Positions 36,747-47,322 of a stretch of 64,000 nt of DNA are shown in pieces. The DNA is taken from assembly GCF_011046975.1 (NCBI RefSeq), contig NZ_CP049253.1, positions 1,240,001 through 1,304,000 on the forward strand, given 5' to 3'. This DNA is from Microbacterium amylolyticum. GTDB taxonomy: Bacteria; Actinomycetota; Actinomycetes; Actinomycetales; Microbacteriaceae. Made by a program: the position numbers and the translations under genes. Below the pieces are notes generated by a model. That model was not told where the DNA came from. It made no database searches and saw only the letters and a program-made list of their open reading frames with translations. Within the stretch, counting starts at the first letter, position 1. Each line of letters starts with the position of its first letter.

Positions 36747-37721
36747 TCAGTTATCTTGTGCCGCGCGCATGGTGGAGATCTGGTACAGCGCCACCGATGC
36801 CGCGATGCCGGCGTTCAGCGACTCCGTGACCTCGGCGATCGGAATGGAGACGATCTGATCGCAGTTCTCAGCGACGAGGCGGCTGAGCCCCTCGCCCTCG
36901 CTCCCGATGACGACGAGAAGCGGGCGGTCAGCCAGCTCAACGCTGGGCAGCTGCACATCGCCGCCGCCGTCGAGGCCGAGCACGAAAACGCCCTGCTTCT
37001 TCAGGTCCTTGATGATGCTCGTGAGGTTCGGCGCCATCGCAACGGGGATGCGTGCCGCCGCTCCGGCGCTCGTCTTCCATGCCGCCGAGTTCACACCGGC
37101 CGAGCGGCGCTGCGGGATGATGACGCCCTGCCCGCCGAACGCACCGGTCGATCGGATGATCGCACCGAGGTTGCGCGGGTCGGTGATGCCGTCGAGAGCA
37201 ACAAGAAGAGGAGTCTCGCCGCGGGCGACGATGCTCTCCAGCAGGTCTTGCGGGTGCGGGTACTCGTACGGCGGCACCTTTAGAGCGACGCCCTGGTGCA
37301 CGCCGTCGAAGCCTGCCATGCGGTCGAGCTCGGGCCGCGTGACCTCGAGAACGGGCAGCTCACGCTTGCGCGCAAGCGACAGCATCTCTTTGACGCGGTC
37401 ATCCATCTCGATCCGCTGCGCGATGTACATCGACGCGGCGGGGATCTTGGTGCGCAACGCCTCGAGAACGCTGTTGCGCCCGGTGACGTATTCGTTGTCG
37501 TCGTTCGGACGGCGACGCTGCGAGTTTTTCTGCTGCTGAGGGCTGCGCTTTGCGGCGGCCTTCTCGGCAAGCTTCTTGCGCTTGTGCGCGGTGTGATAGG
37601 TGCGATCCTCCGCTTTGGGAGTGGGCCCGCGACCGGCGAGCTTTTGCCGCCCCTGGCCGCCTGAGCCCTTCGTCGCGCCCTTTTTGCCCTTGCTTGCGCC
37701 CGGGCGTCCTGGCTTAGCCAT
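36747..37721 (-). CDS. rlmB: 23S rRNA 2'-O-methyltransferase (TrmH/SpoU family)
   Basis: About 324 residues from ATG 37721. The first 75 residues are a basic, Gly/Lys/Arg-rich extension ([17 protein letters not shown]) common in actinobacteria. The SPOUT domain has [28 protein letters not shown] and [14 protein letters not shown], the knot and SAM-binding motifs. RlmB methylates Gm2251-type sites of 23S rRNA. Its start overlaps the cysS stop by 8 bases, a conserved cysS-rlmB pairing. Confidence 0.92.
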   Translation of the reverse strand: MAKPGRPGASKGKKGATKGSGGQGRQKLAGRGPTPKAEDRTYHTAHKRKKLAEKAAAKRSPQQQKNSQRRRPNDDNEYVTGRNSVLEALRTKIPAASMYIAQRIEMDDRVKEMLSLARKRELPVLEVTRPELDRMAGFDGVHQGVALKVPPYEYPHPQDLLESIVARGETPLLVALDGITDPRNLGAIIRSTGAFGGQGVIIPQRRSAGVNSAAWKTSAGAAARIPVAMAPNLTSIIKDLKKQGVFVLGLDGGGDVQLPSVELADRPLLVVIGSEGEGLSRLVAENCDQIVSIPIAEVTESLNAGIAASVALYQISTMRAAQDN

Positions 37722-39099
37722 CGATGCTCCAAACCGTTCCGTTGGGGGTGTCTTCGAGGATGACGCCGGCAGCCGCGAAGGTGTCGCGGATGCGGTCGGC
37801 GGCCGCCCAGTTTTTCTCTGCGCGCGCCGCCTGGCGCTGCTCGATGAGTGCATCGACAATCGTGGTGAGCGCCGAGTGCTTCGCGCCGTCCCCCGCAGAA
37901 TCGCCGGATGGCGCGTCGAAACCGAGCATGCCCATCATGCCCTGAACGGCTGAGAAGGCGCCGCGCGCCGCGTCGCTGTCTTCCCGATCGAGCGCGGTGT
38001 TGCCCGCCCGAACTGTCTCATGAACAACGGCAAGTGCCTGCGGGATCCCCAGATCGTCGTCCATTGCCGCGGCAAAGGCAGGGGGAAGCGGGGTCGCGTC
38101 GGACGCACCAATCGCGCCCTCGGCACGGCGCAGAAAACCGTCGATGCGCTCGAGCGCCGATGCGGCCTCGTCGAACGCGCGGTCCGACACGTCCAGATTC
38201 GACCGGTAGTGGGCGGCAGCGAGGGCGTATCGAATCACGCGCGATGGTCGCGCGGCGATCAGATCATGCGCGAGAACAAAGTTCCCAAGTGACTTCGACA
38301 TCTTCTGCCCGTCCACCGTGACGAGCCCATTGTGCACCCAGTAGCGAGCGAACTCATCGCCTGCTGCCGTCGACTGTGCGAGTTCGTTTTCGTGGTGAGG
38401 AAAGCGCAGGTCAAGGCCGCCACCGTGAATGTCGAATGCGCTGCCCAGGTACTGCTTCGACATCGCCGAGCACTCGATGTGCCACCCCGGCCGTCCCGCT
38501 CCCCAGGGCGAGGCCCACACGGCGGACGCGGGTTCGTCAGCCTTCGCACCCTTCCAGAGGGCGAAGTCATGAGGATCACGCTTCCCTCGAGAGTCCGCAT
38601 CGGCGGCATCCTCCATCGCGTCAAGCGACTGTCGGGTGAGGGAGCCGTACTCGGGCCAGGAGCGCACGTCGAAGTAGACATCGCCCGCGGCGGCATAGGC
38701 GTGGCCTGCGTCGATGAGGCGCTGAATCAGCTTCTGCATCTGATCGATCGCTGCCGTCGCGCGCGGTTCATACGTTGGCGGCAGAATTCCGATCGCCTCG
38801 TACGCCGAGGTGAACTCGCGCTCCATCCGATACGCAAGGGCCCACCACGGCTCGTCGAGCGTTGCGTTGGCGAGCACCTTGTCGTCGATATCGGTGACGT
38901 TGCGCACGAGAGTGACACGGCCGAAGCGGTGAACGAGCCACCGGCGCAGCAGGTCGAATGCCAGTGCCCCGCGCAGGTGTCCGATGTGAGGGCCTGACTG
39001 CACGGTGGGCCCACACAAGTAGATCGTGACGTTTCCCTGGTCGAGAGGGACGAAGTCGCGAAGCGCCTGAACGCGGGAGTCATACAGCTGGACGGTCAC
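37714..39099 (-). CDS. cysS: Cysteinyl-tRNA synthetase
   Basis: A 461-residue class I synthetase that charges tRNA-Cys. HIGH box is HIGHLRG, and the KMSKS box is present as KMSKSLGNF. Zinc ligands include the first Cys (CGPTVQSG) and the HHENELAQ region. First gene of the cysS-rlmB pair. Confidence 0.97.
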   Translation of the reverse strand: MTVQLYDSRVQALRDFVPLDQGNVTIYLCGPTVQSGPHIGHLRGALAFDLLRRWLVHRFGRVTLVRNVTDIDDKVLANATLDEPWWALAYRMEREFTSAYEAIGILPPTYEPRATAAIDQMQKLIQRLIDAGHAYAAAGDVYFDVRSWPEYGSLTRQSLDAMEDAADADSRGKRDPHDFALWKGAKADEPASAVWASPWGAGRPGWHIECSAMSKQYLGSAFDIHGGGLDLRFPHHENELAQSTAAGDEFARYWVHNGLVTVDGQKMSKSLGNFVLAHDLIAARPSRVIRYALAAAHYRSNLDVSDRAFDEAASALERIDGFLRRAEGAIGASDATPLPPAFAAAMDDDLGIPQALAVVHETVRAGNTALDREDSDAARGAFSAVQGMMGMLGFDAPSGDSAGDGAKHSALTTIVDALIEQRQAARAEKNWAAADRIRDTFAAAGVILEDTPNGTVWSIDG

Positions 39100-39167
39100 C
39101 CCTCCAGCCTAGTGTTGCTGTCCGCAGAGCGCCCCTGCTCGTCGTGCGTGAAACGGGCGGATGGCCC

Positions 39168-40370
39168 TCACACGGGTACGACAAGCGCCACGGCGAACGC
39201 CTGAATCCCCTCGGAGCGACCCGTTGGTCCGAGCCCGTCGGTTGTTGTTGCCGTCACCGAAACGGGGGCACCCAGCGCATCGGAGAGCACCCGTTCCGCC
39301 TCGGCGCGACGGGGCGCGAACCGCGGGCTGTTGGCCTGCACCTGCACCGAGACGTTTCCGACGCGCCACCCCGCTGCCTGCAGAATCCGGTGCGTTTCCG
39401 CAAGGAAAGCACCAGCGTGAGCTCCGGCGAACTCGGGGCGGTCCGTTCCGAAATGACTGCCGATATCGCCGAGCCCCGCGGCGTTCAGCACGGCGTCGAC
39501 GATCGCGTGAGCCACCGAGTCGCCGTCGGAGTGTCCGGACAGCGCGGGTTCGTCCGGCCACTCGATTCCGGCCAGCCAGAGCGATCCTGTTCCGCCGAAG
39601 GCATGGACGTCTGTTCCGATTCCGACACGGGGAAGGGGCGTACGAGGCGCGGCGCCCGCGGTGACGGGCGGTACCGGTGCGTCGGCGACGATCCGCCGCG
39701 CGCGCAGAAGGTCCGCCGGGGTGGTGATCTTAAAGCCGCGCGCAGATCCCTCGATAGCCACAACGGGATGCCCGGCAGCCTGAACGAGAGCGGCATCATC
39801 GGTGTACTCCTCGCGCGATACTGCGTACGCGGTGTCGAGAACATCGCGCCGGAACCCCTGGGGGGTCTGCGCCGCCGCCAGCTCGGAACGATCGACAACA
39901 CCCACAACGCGGTTCTCGTCGACGCGCTTGAGGGTGTCAACGACGGGCAGAACGGGAATGGCTCCGTGGCCGGTTTCCCGCACGGCCGCGACGACGCGGT
40001 CGATCATGTCACCGGGAACGAGCGATCGTGCCGCGTCGTGGACGAGCACAACATCCACACCGGGCCATACCCGGGACAGGCCCGCGGCAACCGACAGTTG
40101 CCGCGTTTCTCCGCCGACCACGGTTGTCACCAGCTCGCGCCTGTCGCCCGCGGCCTCATATGCCTGCGCCAGCGCCTCCCCTGCGCGGTCCTGCGGTGCA
40201 ACGACGATGACCTGCGCTGGTCCCGCCTCGAATACTCCGCGCAGACAGTGGCGCAGCAGGCTGTGGTGATCGATGCCAACGAACGCTTTCGGCTCACCCG
40301 CTCCGAGCCGGGTGCCGCTGCCCGCGGCAACGATGATGATCGCAGTATCAATACGGGTCGCTGTGCTCAC
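39168..40370 (-). CDS. ispDF: Bifunctional IspD/IspF isoprenoid enzyme
   Basis: About 400 residues. The start is GTG 40370, because the carD terminator lies just upstream and excludes the longer frame. The N-terminal IspD domain ([23 protein letters not shown]) adds CMP to methylerythritol phosphate. The C-terminal IspF domain ([24 protein letters not shown]) makes the cyclodiphosphate. The intermediate kinase step is done by IspE elsewhere. Fusion of the two is known in several bacteria. Confidence 0.93.
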   Translation of the reverse strand: MSTATRIDTAIIIVAAGSGTRLGAGEPKAFVGIDHHSLLRHCLRGVFEAGPAQVIVVAPQDRAGEALAQAYEAAGDRRELVTTVVGGETRQLSVAAGLSRVWPGVDVVLVHDAARSLVPGDMIDRVVAAVRETGHGAIPVLPVVDTLKRVDENRVVGVVDRSELAAAQTPQGFRRDVLDTAYAVSREEYTDDAALVQAAGHPVVAIEGSARGFKITTPADLLRARRIVADAPVPPVTAGAAPRTPLPRVGIGTDVHAFGGTGSLWLAGIEWPDEPALSGHSDGDSVAHAIVDAVLNAAGLGDIGSHFGTDRPEFAGAHAGAFLAETHRILQAAGWRVGNVSVQVQANSPRFAPRRAEAERVLSDALGAPVSVTATTTDGLGPTGRSEGIQAFAVALVVPV

Positions 40371-40382
40371 CCCATAAAAGTA

Positions 40383-40416
40383 GTCGTCCCGCCTCCCCAG
40401 GGGGAGACGGGACGAC
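40383..40416 (-). terminator. Terminator after carD
   Basis: GTCGTCCCG-CTCCCC pairs with GGGGAG-CGGGACGAC, 15 bases past the carD stop, then TACTTTTA on the minus strand. Confidence 0.8.
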
Positions 40417-40430
40417 AAAGAAGATGCGCG

Positions 40431-40916
40431 TTAGTCGCTTGCGAGAGCCACGTCGAGAATCTTCGCGGCTTCCTCTTCCGAAACCTTCTTGGCGAGCGCG
40501 AGCTCAGACTCCAGCACCTGTCGTGCCTTTGCCAGCATGCGCTTTTCACCGGCGGAAAGCCCGCGGTCCTGATCACGACGCCACAGGTCGCGAACAACTT
40601 CGCTGACCTTGATGACGTCGCCGGAAGCGAGCTTCTCGAGGTTGGCCTTGTAGCGGCGCGACCAGTTGGTCGGCTCTTCCGTAAAAGGAGCCTTGAGGAC
40701 GTCGAGGACCTCGCTGAGGCCGCCCTCGTCGATAACGTCACGGACGCCAACGAGGTCGACATTCTCGGCCGGTACCTCGATAACCAGATCGCCCTGGGTA
40801 ACGTTGAGCTTGAGGTAAGTGCGCTCCTCGCCCTTGATGACTCGAGTCTTAACTTCAGTGATAGTCGCGGCCCCATGATGGGGGTAGACGACGGTCTCGC
40901 CAACCTCAAAAAGCAT
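40431..40916 (-). CDS. carD: CarD-type RNA polymerase-binding regulator
   Basis: A 161-residue protein. The N-terminal Tudor-like RNA-polymerase-binding domain ([19 protein letters not shown]) and the C-terminal helical DNA-binding domain ([14 protein letters not shown]... [18 protein letters not shown]) are both complete. CarD stabilises open complexes and supports rRNA transcription. Monocistronic with its own terminator before ispDF. Confidence 0.95.
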   Translation of the reverse strand: MLFEVGETVVYPHHGAATITEVKTRVIKGEERTYLKLNVTQGDLVIEVPAENVDLVGVRDVIDEGGLSEVLDVLKAPFTEEPTNWSRRYKANLEKLASGDVIKVSEVVRDLWRRDQDRGLSAGEKRMLAKARQVLESELALAKKVSEEEAAKILDVALASD

Positions 40917-40978
40917 ATGGATTACGTCCCTTCCCGGCTTCCCCTAGTTTACCACAGGCAAAGATGCGCTATGATCGG

Positions 40979-41006
40979 CGCCCTTTACGCGCGCCCTTTA
41001 CGCGCG
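40979..41006 (+). repeat. Short 13-bp tandem repeat upstream of the lipoprotein gene
   Basis: Two copies of CGCCCTTTACGCG follow each other directly (starting at about 40979 and 40992) in the divergent gap between carD and the lipoprotein gene. It could be a doubled regulator site; nothing further can be said. Confidence 0.5.
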
Positions 41007-41092
41007 CCCGTGTCTCTTGGCACCCGGGAACCTCCTCTAAGATGAAGAAGGTGAGCCGGAGCTCCGGCCCTGTCGTACCTTCTGGAGGATCC

Positions 41093-41626
41093 GTGAAATC
41101 GCGCACCATCGCGTCCCTCGCCCTCGGTGGCGTCGTGCTCTTATCGGCCGCCGGCTGCGGAACCGTGACGCCCGTCGCCACGACCTACACCTATACGGCG
41201 GGCGATGGCATCAACGTCACCGACCGTGACGGTAGCGACCTTCTCGTTCGCAACGCGATGATCGTCGCAACGGCGGATGGTGCAGAAGGCAACTTCGTCG
41301 CCGCGCTCATCAACGACGGCAACGAGGCCGAAACGCTCACCCTGGACTGGGAGGGCGGTAGCGCTCAGTACACCGTCCCGGCCGGGCAGACGATTGCCCT
41401 CGGCGCCGACGATGAGCCCCTCCTGCTCAGCGGCCTGGGCGTCGAGCCCGGCGCCATCGCCGACATCTACCTACAGTCCGGGAACGGCGACGGCATTGAC
41501 GCCCAGATCCCCGTCCTCAACGACTGCCTCGATGAGTACGCCGGCCTCGCACCCGATTCCGCCACATCCGATCGCATCTATTGCGAGCGCTATCTCGACG
41601 AATCGGTCTCCGAAGCAGACCACTGA
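41093..41626 (+). CDS. Predicted lipoprotein
   Basis: About 177 residues from GTG 41093, with GGAGGA 6 bases upstream; earlier ATGs lack ribosome sites. A signal peptide with a lipobox LSAAGC leads to a DUF-type immunoglobulin-like domain (VTDRDGSDLLVRNAMIVA, GNFVAALINDGNEAETLTLDW). The mature protein is probably anchored outside the membrane by its Cys. Its place facing the phosphate-sensing pair may be coincidental. Function unknown. Confidence 0.82.
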   Translation: MKSRTIASLALGGVVLLSAAGCGTVTPVATTYTYTAGDGINVTDRDGSDLLVRNAMIVATADGAEGNFVAALINDGNEAETLTLDWEGGSAQYTVPAGQTIALGADDEPLLLSGLGVEPGAIADIYLQSGNGDGIDAQIPVLNDCLDEYAGLAPDSATSDRIYCERYLDESVSEADH

Positions 41627-41634
41627 TTTGCTCA

Positions 41635-41684
41635 TAAGTGCGCTGAGCGCCCCCGGATCCGTCCGGAGGCGCTCAACGCACTTA
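41635..41684. terminator. Bidirectional terminator between the lipoprotein gene and regX3
   Basis: TAAGTGCG-TGAGCGCC-CCGG pairs with CCGG-GGCGCTCA-CGCACTTA with two single mismatches, between convergent genes. Confidence 0.8.
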
Positions 41685-41694
41685 TGGAGGGACG

Positions 41695-42378
41695 CTATCC
41701 CTCGAAGCGGTATCCGAGGCCGCGCACGGTCACGAGCATGACCGGCTTGGACGGTGTCTCTTCGATGCGCGACCGGATGCGCTTGATGTGCACATCGAGG
41801 GTTTTGGTATCGCCGAAGTAATCGGATCCCCACACGCGGTCGATGAGCTGTCCACGGGTAAGGACACGGCCCGTGTTGCGCATCAGAAGTTCAAGCAGCT
41901 CAAATTCCTTCAACGGCATGTTGATCTGCTCGCCGCCGACGGACACCGTGTGCCTGTCGATGTCGAGCGTGACACGGCCCCCCTCGAGAATGTGCTCCTC
42001 AAGGTCTTCCTCCGCGGCCGCGGAGCGGCGCATCACCGCACGCATCCGCGCCAACAGCTCTCGCGACGAGTAGGGCTTGGTGACATAGTCATCCGCGCCG
42101 AGCTCCAGTCCGACGACGATATCCACTTCGCTGTCTTTCGCCGTGAGCATCACGATCGGCACCGATGAGCTCGCGCGCACCTGTCGGCACACCTCGGTTC
42201 CGGGAATGCCGGGCAGCATCAAGTCCAGCAGGATCACATCTGCGCCCTGTTCGCGGAACATCCGCAGGGCCTTCTCGCCGTCGTCGGCGATCTCGATCTC
42301 GTACCCCTCGCGCTGAAGGAGGTACGCCAGGGGTTCCGCGAGGTCGGGTTCGTCCTCCACGAGCAAAACACGCGTCAT
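41695..42378 (-). CDS. regX3: Phosphate-responsive response regulator RegX3 (PhoB type)
   Basis: A 227-residue protein with receiver Asp52 (LLDLMLPG) and Lys in TKPY, and a winged helix ending MLVTVRGLGYRFEG. It pairs with SenX3, whose stop overlaps its ATG by 4 bases, and with PhoU opposite. It activates phosphate uptake genes when phosphate is low. The senX3-regX3 order and the neighbouring phoU support the name. Confidence 0.9.
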   Translation of the reverse strand: MTRVLLVEDEPDLAEPLAYLLQREGYEIEIADDGEKALRMFREQGADVILLDLMLPGIPGTEVCRQVRASSSVPIVMLTAKDSEVDIVVGLELGADDYVTKPYSSRELLARMRAVMRRSAAAEEDLEEHILEGGRVTLDIDRHTVSVGGEQINMPLKEFELLELLMRNTGRVLTRGQLIDRVWGSDYFGDTKTLDVHIKRIRSRIEETPSKPVMLVTVRGLGYRFEG

Positions 42379-43568
42379 GCGGTCGTTTCCTTCCGTAGCG
42401 CCTTTTTGATGGCGCCCTTTTTAGGTCGTTTGCCGCCGAATGTCGCACCATCTGGCGCGTTCTTCTGCGGAAGTCTGATGGTGAACGTCGAGCCCTGGCC
42501 CTCGCGCGACCAGAGGCGCACTTCGCCACCGTGGCGCTGGATCGCGTGTTTGACGATCGACAGCCCCAGGCCCGTGCCGCCGGTGCGCCGCGATCGCGCC
42601 TGGTCGGCCCGAAAGAATCGTTCGAAGACGCGGCGTTGGTCTCCATCAGCAATGCCGATTCCCTGATCAGTCACGGCGATTTCGACGGCACCTTCGGCCG
42701 ATCGCACACCGACGCCGACATGCGATCCTTCGGGGGAATAGGCCACGGCGTTTGAGATGAGGTTGCTCACCGCTTCCACCAGCACGCGGGAATCGCCGTG
42801 GACGTACAGGCCTTTATCGCCGCCGGAACGCACCTCGACGAGGGCTGCCTTGGCCGTGACGGCGTTTGCCTCAATCGCGCCCTGCACAACCTCGTCGACG
42901 GCAACGGGACCAATATCGATGAGCTCGTCCGCTGCCTGCAGGCGCGAGAGGTTCATGATGCGGCCCGTCAACTGGCCGAGGCGATCGGCTTCCGCCGACA
43001 TGCGCTCGGAGAACCGGCGCACCTGATCGGGGTCGTCGGCCGCCACCTCGAGCGCTTCGGCCAGAAGCGCAATCGCTCCCACCGGTGTTTTCAGCTCGTG
43101 GCTCGTGTTCTGAATAAAGTCCTGGCGCATCTGCTGCAGGCGCTCTTGTTCGGAGATGTCCCGCACCGAGACCAGGACATAGTCGCGCCCGATCTGCGCG
43201 GCGCGGGCGATCACCAGGCGCGGCTCACGCGAGAGCCGCCCCGACCGGATCCGCATCGTCTGCGCCTCGCTCACGCCATGCTGACGAGCCACCTTCATGA
43301 GCGCCCGGAGTTCGTCCTGTTCCAGCCGCTCGCCCGGCAGGGCGCCCAGCCAGGTGGCCGTCGGGGACGCGGCCACGACATTGCCCGAGGCATCCGTGAC
43401 AACGGCGGCGTCATCGAGCACGTCCAGCATCGCCGGAACGGCGTCGGGCAGCTGAGGGCTCGCTTCGTCGATCGCACGGGCCTTTGCCCGGCGTGCGGCG
43501 AAGATCGTGAGCGTTGCTGCGACCCCGATGACGACCCCAACGAGAAGGGCCAGGAGCTCTTGCGGCAT
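42375..43568 (-). CDS. senX3: Phosphate-sensing histidine kinase SenX3
   Basis: A 397-residue protein with a single N-terminal membrane helix (LLALLVGVVIGVAATLTIF), a PAS domain (DDAAVVTDASGNVVAAS), HisKA with the phospho-accepting His in NTSHELKTPVGAI, and HATPase with N box NLISNAVAYS. It lacks a large outside sensor and is thought to sense phosphate status through PhoU and the Pst transporter. Confidence 0.9.
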   Translation of the reverse strand: MPQELLALLVGVVIGVAATLTIFAARRAKARAIDEASPQLPDAVPAMLDVLDDAAVVTDASGNVVAASPTATWLGALPGERLEQDELRALMKVARQHGVSEAQTMRIRSGRLSREPRLVIARAAQIGRDYVLVSVRDISEQERLQQMRQDFIQNTSHELKTPVGAIALLAEALEVAADDPDQVRRFSERMSAEADRLGQLTGRIMNLSRLQAADELIDIGPVAVDEVVQGAIEANAVTAKAALVEVRSGGDKGLYVHGDSRVLVEAVSNLISNAVAYSPEGSHVGVGVRSAEGAVEIAVTDQGIGIADGDQRRVFERFFRADQARSRRTGGTGLGLSIVKHAIQRHGGEVRLWSREGQGSTFTIRLPQKNAPDGATFGGKRPKKGAIKKALRKETTA

Positions 43569-43760
43569 GACTACAGAGTAAAGTCATCCGCTGTACGTCC
43601 GAGGACAACCGTCGCGCGATATCAAGGCGACACCCTGGATTATTCACGAGGGTGACACCTGGCGTTCACCTTCGATCGACCGGCGCGCCGCTCCCATGCG
43701 GCAACGTGGTCGACGGTGCCATACTGGCCCCAAGATTCCGAAACCCGAAAGGCCGTTCCG

Positions 43761-44450
43761 ATGCGCGAAGTGTTCCACGACACGCTCGAAGATATTCAAA
43801 ACCGACTCGTCGAGGTCGCAGAGCTCGTGGCCGAGGCGATCGAGAAGGCCACAACCGCCTTCACGACGGGCGACGTCGCTCTCGCCGAAGAGGTCATTGC
43901 GGGCGACGAGCGCATCGACCAGATGGTGCTCACCACCGACGAAATCGCGATAGAAACCCTCGCGATGCAGCAGCCCGTTGCGCGCGACCTGCGCATCATC
44001 GTCACGGTGCTGCGCGCCAGCGCATCACTCGAGCGCATGGGCGATCTCGCCGAGCACATCGCGCTTCTCGTGCGCCAGCGCTACCCCGAGCGGGCGATTC
44101 CCAAGGGCCTGAAGAAGACCTTCAAGCGCTTGGGAGAGCTGGACGTTCTCGTTGCGAAGGCTCTCGTCGAGCTGCTGCGCACCGAGGACCTGCGCTACTC
44201 CACGCAGATTCGCGACACCGACGACGAGATCGACGAACTTCACGCATCTGTGTACGAGCGCGTGCTCGGCGATTCCTTCGGCGGAGAAGTTTCCGGTGCG
44301 ATCGATGCGACCCTCGCGAGCCGGTACCACGAACGTTTCGCTGACCACGCAGTGGCCATTTCGAAAAAGGTTGTCTACCTGGCAACGGGCGACTGGTCGG
44401 GCGAAGAAGACGTTTCCACCATCGAGATCGTCGACGAGAACGCCTCCTGA
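43761..44450 (+). CDS. phoU: Phosphate-signalling regulator PhoU
   Basis: A 229-residue all-helical protein from ATG 43761 with AAAGG upstream. It has two PhoU repeats; metal-cluster segments appear as IETLAMQQPVARDLRIIV and related repeats. It links the Pst transporter to SenX3-RegX3 and keeps the pathway off at high phosphate. It diverges from senX3. Confidence 0.93.
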   Translation: MREVFHDTLEDIQNRLVEVAELVAEAIEKATTAFTTGDVALAEEVIAGDERIDQMVLTTDEIAIETLAMQQPVARDLRIIVTVLRASASLERMGDLAEHIALLVRQRYPERAIPKGLKKTFKRLGELDVLVAKALVELLRTEDLRYSTQIRDTDDEIDELHASVYERVLGDSFGGEVSGAIDATLASRYHERFADHAVAISKKVVYLATGDWSGEEDVSTIEIVDENAS

Positions 44451-44502
44451 CACAAACAGAATCGGCCCCCGCCAGCTGGCGGGGGCCGATTCTGTTTGTG
44501 TC
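44449..44502. terminator. 54-bp perfect palindrome between phoU and gpmA
   Basis: Every base from 44449 to 44475 pairs with 44502 to 44476. The centre is AGCT. It includes the last two bases of the phoU stop and lies 6 bases from the gpmA stop. It is an exceptionally long bidirectional terminator. Confidence 0.85.
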
Positions 44503-44507
44503 CGGCG

Positions 44508-45251
44508 TTACTTCTTGCCCTGTGAGGCGACGGCAGCGGCTCCCGCTGCTGCTGCCTCGGGGTCGAGGTAGCGTCCGGGGCCCGTGGGCACCATGTTGTC
44601 GTCGAGCTCGTAGACGAGAGGGATGCCCGTGGGGATGTTCAGACCCGCGATGTCCTCATCGCTGATGCCGTCGAGGTGCTTCACCAGCGCGCGCAGCGAG
44701 TTGCCGTGTGCCGTGACGAGAACCGTCTTGCCCGCCTTCAGATCGGGAACGATCTCGTTCTCCCAGTAAGGCAGCATGCGGTCGATGACGAGCTTGAGCG
44801 ACTCTGTCGCCGGCATCTCGCCGTCCATCCCGTCGTAGCGGGGGTCGTTCGTCTGGGCGAACTCATCGTCGGCGTCGATCTCGGGCGGCGGCACGTCGAA
44901 CGAGCGACGCCACTCCATGAACTTCTCCTGCCCGTACTCTTCCAGAGTCTGAGCCTTGTCCTTGCCCTGCAGAGCGCCGTAGTGGCGCTCGTTGAGGCGC
45001 CAGGAGCGCTTCACGGGGACCCACAGGCGGTCGGCCGTCTCAAGGGCCAAGTTCGCGGTCTGAATCGCGCGGCTCAGCAGCGACGTGTGCAGAACGTCGG
45101 GCAGAACGCCCTGTTCCTTCATCAGTTCGCCGCCGCGCGCGGCCTCGCGCCGGCCCTGCTCGGTGAGCCGCACGTCGACCCATCCGGTGAACAAGTTCTT
45201 TTCGTTCCAGTCGCTCTGCCCATGGCGGAGCAGGATCAGGGTGTGCGTCAT
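44508..45251 (-). CDS. gpmA: 2,3-bisphosphoglycerate-dependent phosphoglycerate mutase
   Basis: A 247-residue enzyme from ATG 45251; a longer frame to 45335 has no support. Phospho-His is in [18 protein letters not shown], and the other active-site segments are ERHYGALQG and [10 protein letters not shown]. It interconverts 3- and 2-phosphoglycerate in glycolysis. Confidence 0.96.
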   Translation of the reverse strand: MTHTLILLRHGQSDWNEKNLFTGWVDVRLTEQGRREAARGGELMKEQGVLPDVLHTSLLSRAIQTANLALETADRLWVPVKRSWRLNERHYGALQGKDKAQTLEEYGQEKFMEWRRSFDVPPPEIDADDEFAQTNDPRYDGMDGEMPATESLKLVIDRMLPYWENEIVPDLKAGKTVLVTAHGNSLRALVKHLDGISDEDIAGLNIPTGIPLVYELDDNMVPTGPGRYLDPEAAAAGAAAVASQGKK

Positions 45252-45371
45252 ACTCCCATCGTATCGCTGTGCGAAACCGGGCCTCGGCGCCGGCGCCGTA
45301 CCTCTGATCAAACGCCGTGTGAATTCCTCGCCCACACGGATTCCCCCGCTCCCTCACGGGATGATGGAGGG

Positions 45372-46193
45372 ATGGCTGGGCACGAGGGATCACCGACGCG
45401 CGGAACCACAGGCACGAACCGCCTGAGGCGCGTTGACCGGTGGATCGCACATCTTCCGGCGTTCCGGCGCGCACACGATCCCCTTGTCGTTGACCTCGGC
45501 TTCGGTGCGTCCGGTGTGACGGCCTTCGAACTCGCGACACGGTTGCGCAGCGCTAACCCCACCGTTCGTGTGCTGGGCCTGGAGATCGACCCCGATCGTG
45601 TGGCCGTCGCGGAGGACCAGCTCGCGTCCGCGCGCGCAGGTCTGACACCCTTTCCGAGCGACCTTCCGGTGTCGTTCGCCCGCGGAGGCTTCGAAGTTCC
45701 CGTCCCGCGGCCAGCAACGATCATCAGGGCCTACAACGTGCTCCGACAGTACGACGAGTCCGACGTGCGCGGGGCATGGCGGCGGATGGCGGCGCAGCTG
45801 ACCCCCGATGGCCTTCTGATCGAGGGAACCTGCGACGAAATCGGCCGCGTCAGCTCGTGGATCGACGTTTCAGCAGACGCGCAGCCGCTGCGGTTCAGCC
45901 TCTCGTTGAGCCTCGCACACGTTAAACGGCCCTCGATCGTTGCCGAGCGCCTGCCGAAGGCCCTCATCCACCGCAACGTTGACGGCGAGAGGATCCACGA
46001 GCTGCTCACGGCCCTCGATGGCGCCTGGGACCGCTCGGCCGGATACGCGACGTTCGGCCCCATCCAGCGGTGGCTCGCGACCGTTTCCGCCCTGCGGGAT
46101 GCCGGGTGGCCGGTGCAGGGCACCAAGTCACGCTGGCGGTTGGGAGAACTCACGCTGCCCTGGTCCGCCGTCGAGCCACGAAACGAGAGTTAG
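45372..46193 (+). CDS. SAM-dependent class I methyltransferase-like protein
   Basis: A 273-residue protein. It contains LVVDLGFGASGVTAFELATR (motif I) and VRVLGLEIDPDRVAVAE (motif II), then an unusual C-terminal half with RLPKALIHRNVDGERIHELL. It is a conserved actinobacterial protein beside gpmA. Substrate unknown. It converges on the FUSC gene with a 4-base overlap. Confidence 0.85.
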   Translation: MAGHEGSPTRGTTGTNRLRRVDRWIAHLPAFRRAHDPLVVDLGFGASGVTAFELATRLRSANPTVRVLGLEIDPDRVAVAEDQLASARAGLTPFPSDLPVSFARGGFEVPVPRPATIIRAYNVLRQYDESDVRGAWRRMAAQLTPDGLLIEGTCDEIGRVSSWIDVSADAQPLRFSLSLSLAHVKRPSIVAERLPKALIHRNVDGERIHELLTALDGAWDRSAGYATFGPIQRWLATVSALRDAGWPVQGTKSRWRLGELTLPWSAVEPRNES

Positions 46194-47296
46194 ATCCGCG
46201 GGAGTTCGTGAGCGGCATCGTCGCGGGGTTCGCCCGCGGCGACCAGCAGGTCGACGACGAGCGGCCGAAGCGATACGACCACATTCTGGTCACCGAGTCC
46301 GGCCCCTGGCAGTAAGAGAGCGGGGTCGAGGGTGCGAGCGATACGGCGCACCTCGTCCTGCGCGGCGGTCTCGGCGCTCGGATCCGTCAGGCACTCGGAG
46401 ACGAGGGCCACCGACCGCTGAACATCACCGATGAGCCTCGCCAGAACGGGGCGAGGTTGGCCATCCTCAACGGCGTAGTGCGCGCGGCGCGCGACGAGCC
46501 GCAGGTTTCGTGTGACGAGGTCCATCGCCGACATGATCCGCGCGAGCCGCGCCAGCTGCTGCCGACGCGACCGCAGAAACGGCGACATGCTCGAAATTGC
46601 CCGCCCGGACTCCAACGACGTCTCCCATGACGCGAGCGATCCCTCGAGCTCTCTCGCTTTTTGTAGCCCGCGTTCGGCCCGCAGGCGATCACCGCGGCGC
46701 AGTCCCTGTGACACGCGGGACATCGTTCGGTCGACGTCGGCGAAGACCACATGGGCGTCGCGGAGGATCGCCTTGATCGGATTCCTCGGGAGCAGCGCTG
46801 TGACGAGCAGCGCCATCACTCCACCGACCGCGCCATCCAGAATCCGCATGCCGGTGAACTCGCCGAGCGGCAACATGAAGGCGATCGCCGTCTGAATCCC
46901 CGCCGCGATCGGGAAGCCCGGTGATGGCGACATGAATCGCGCGATCACAAGCGTCACGGCGAGAACAACCGCGAGTTGCCACCATCCGGGCCGCAAGAAC
47001 AACAGGGCGATCTCCGAGATCGCGATACCGGTGAGCATTCCCGCCACCGTCTGCAGAACCTTCGAGGGGCGGGCATCTCGCGCAAGCCCGAGACTCGAGA
47101 TCGTCACGGTGACGGCCAGCAAGGGCGTCTGGTGCCCGAAGAGGAGGTGGGCGATACCGTACGCGCCGGCCGCGGCGATGACGATCTGTGCGATTGCCGC
47201 CCAGGAATCCCGGAGGCGGACGATGCCGGCGCGCGGACGGTACCGGCTTTGCCAACGGGTGGGCAAGACCTCGGTCAGCGGATCAGTATCGGACAC
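46190..47296 (-). CDS. FUSC-family aromatic acid exporter-like membrane protein
   Basis: A 368-residue protein with about six N-terminal membrane spans (residues 30-170), with the segment ARDARPSKVLQTVAGMLTGI typical of the FUSC/ArAE family, followed by a long helical cytoplasmic domain with many Arg. It may export toxic aromatic acids or similar compounds. It lies upstream of nothing on its strand; ygfZ follows convergent neighbours. Confidence 0.82.
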   Translation of the reverse strand: MSDTDPLTEVLPTRWQSRYRPRAGIVRLRDSWAAIAQIVIAAAGAYGIAHLLFGHQTPLLAVTVTISSLGLARDARPSKVLQTVAGMLTGIAISEIALLFLRPGWWQLAVVLAVTLVIARFMSPSPGFPIAAGIQTAIAFMLPLGEFTGMRILDGAVGGVMALLVTALLPRNPIKAILRDAHVVFADVDRTMSRVSQGLRRGDRLRAERGLQKARELEGSLASWETSLESGRAISSMSPFLRSRRQQLARLARIMSAMDLVTRNLRLVARRAHYAVEDGQPRPVLARLIGDVQRSVALVSECLTDPSAETAAQDEVRRIARTLDPALLLPGAGLGDQNVVVSLRPLVVDLLVAAGEPRDDAAHELPRI

Positions 47297-47322
47297 GGTG
47301 CGAGGTTACCGGCGGATGCTGA

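Noticed and set aside
40371..40418. Earlier start of ispDF
   Set aside because: The carD terminator hairpin lies in this stretch, so the coding start must be downstream at GTG 40370.
39144..41045. A 633-codon plus-strand frame opposite ispDF and carD
   Set aside because: It spans two real genes and a terminator, and shows no protein features.
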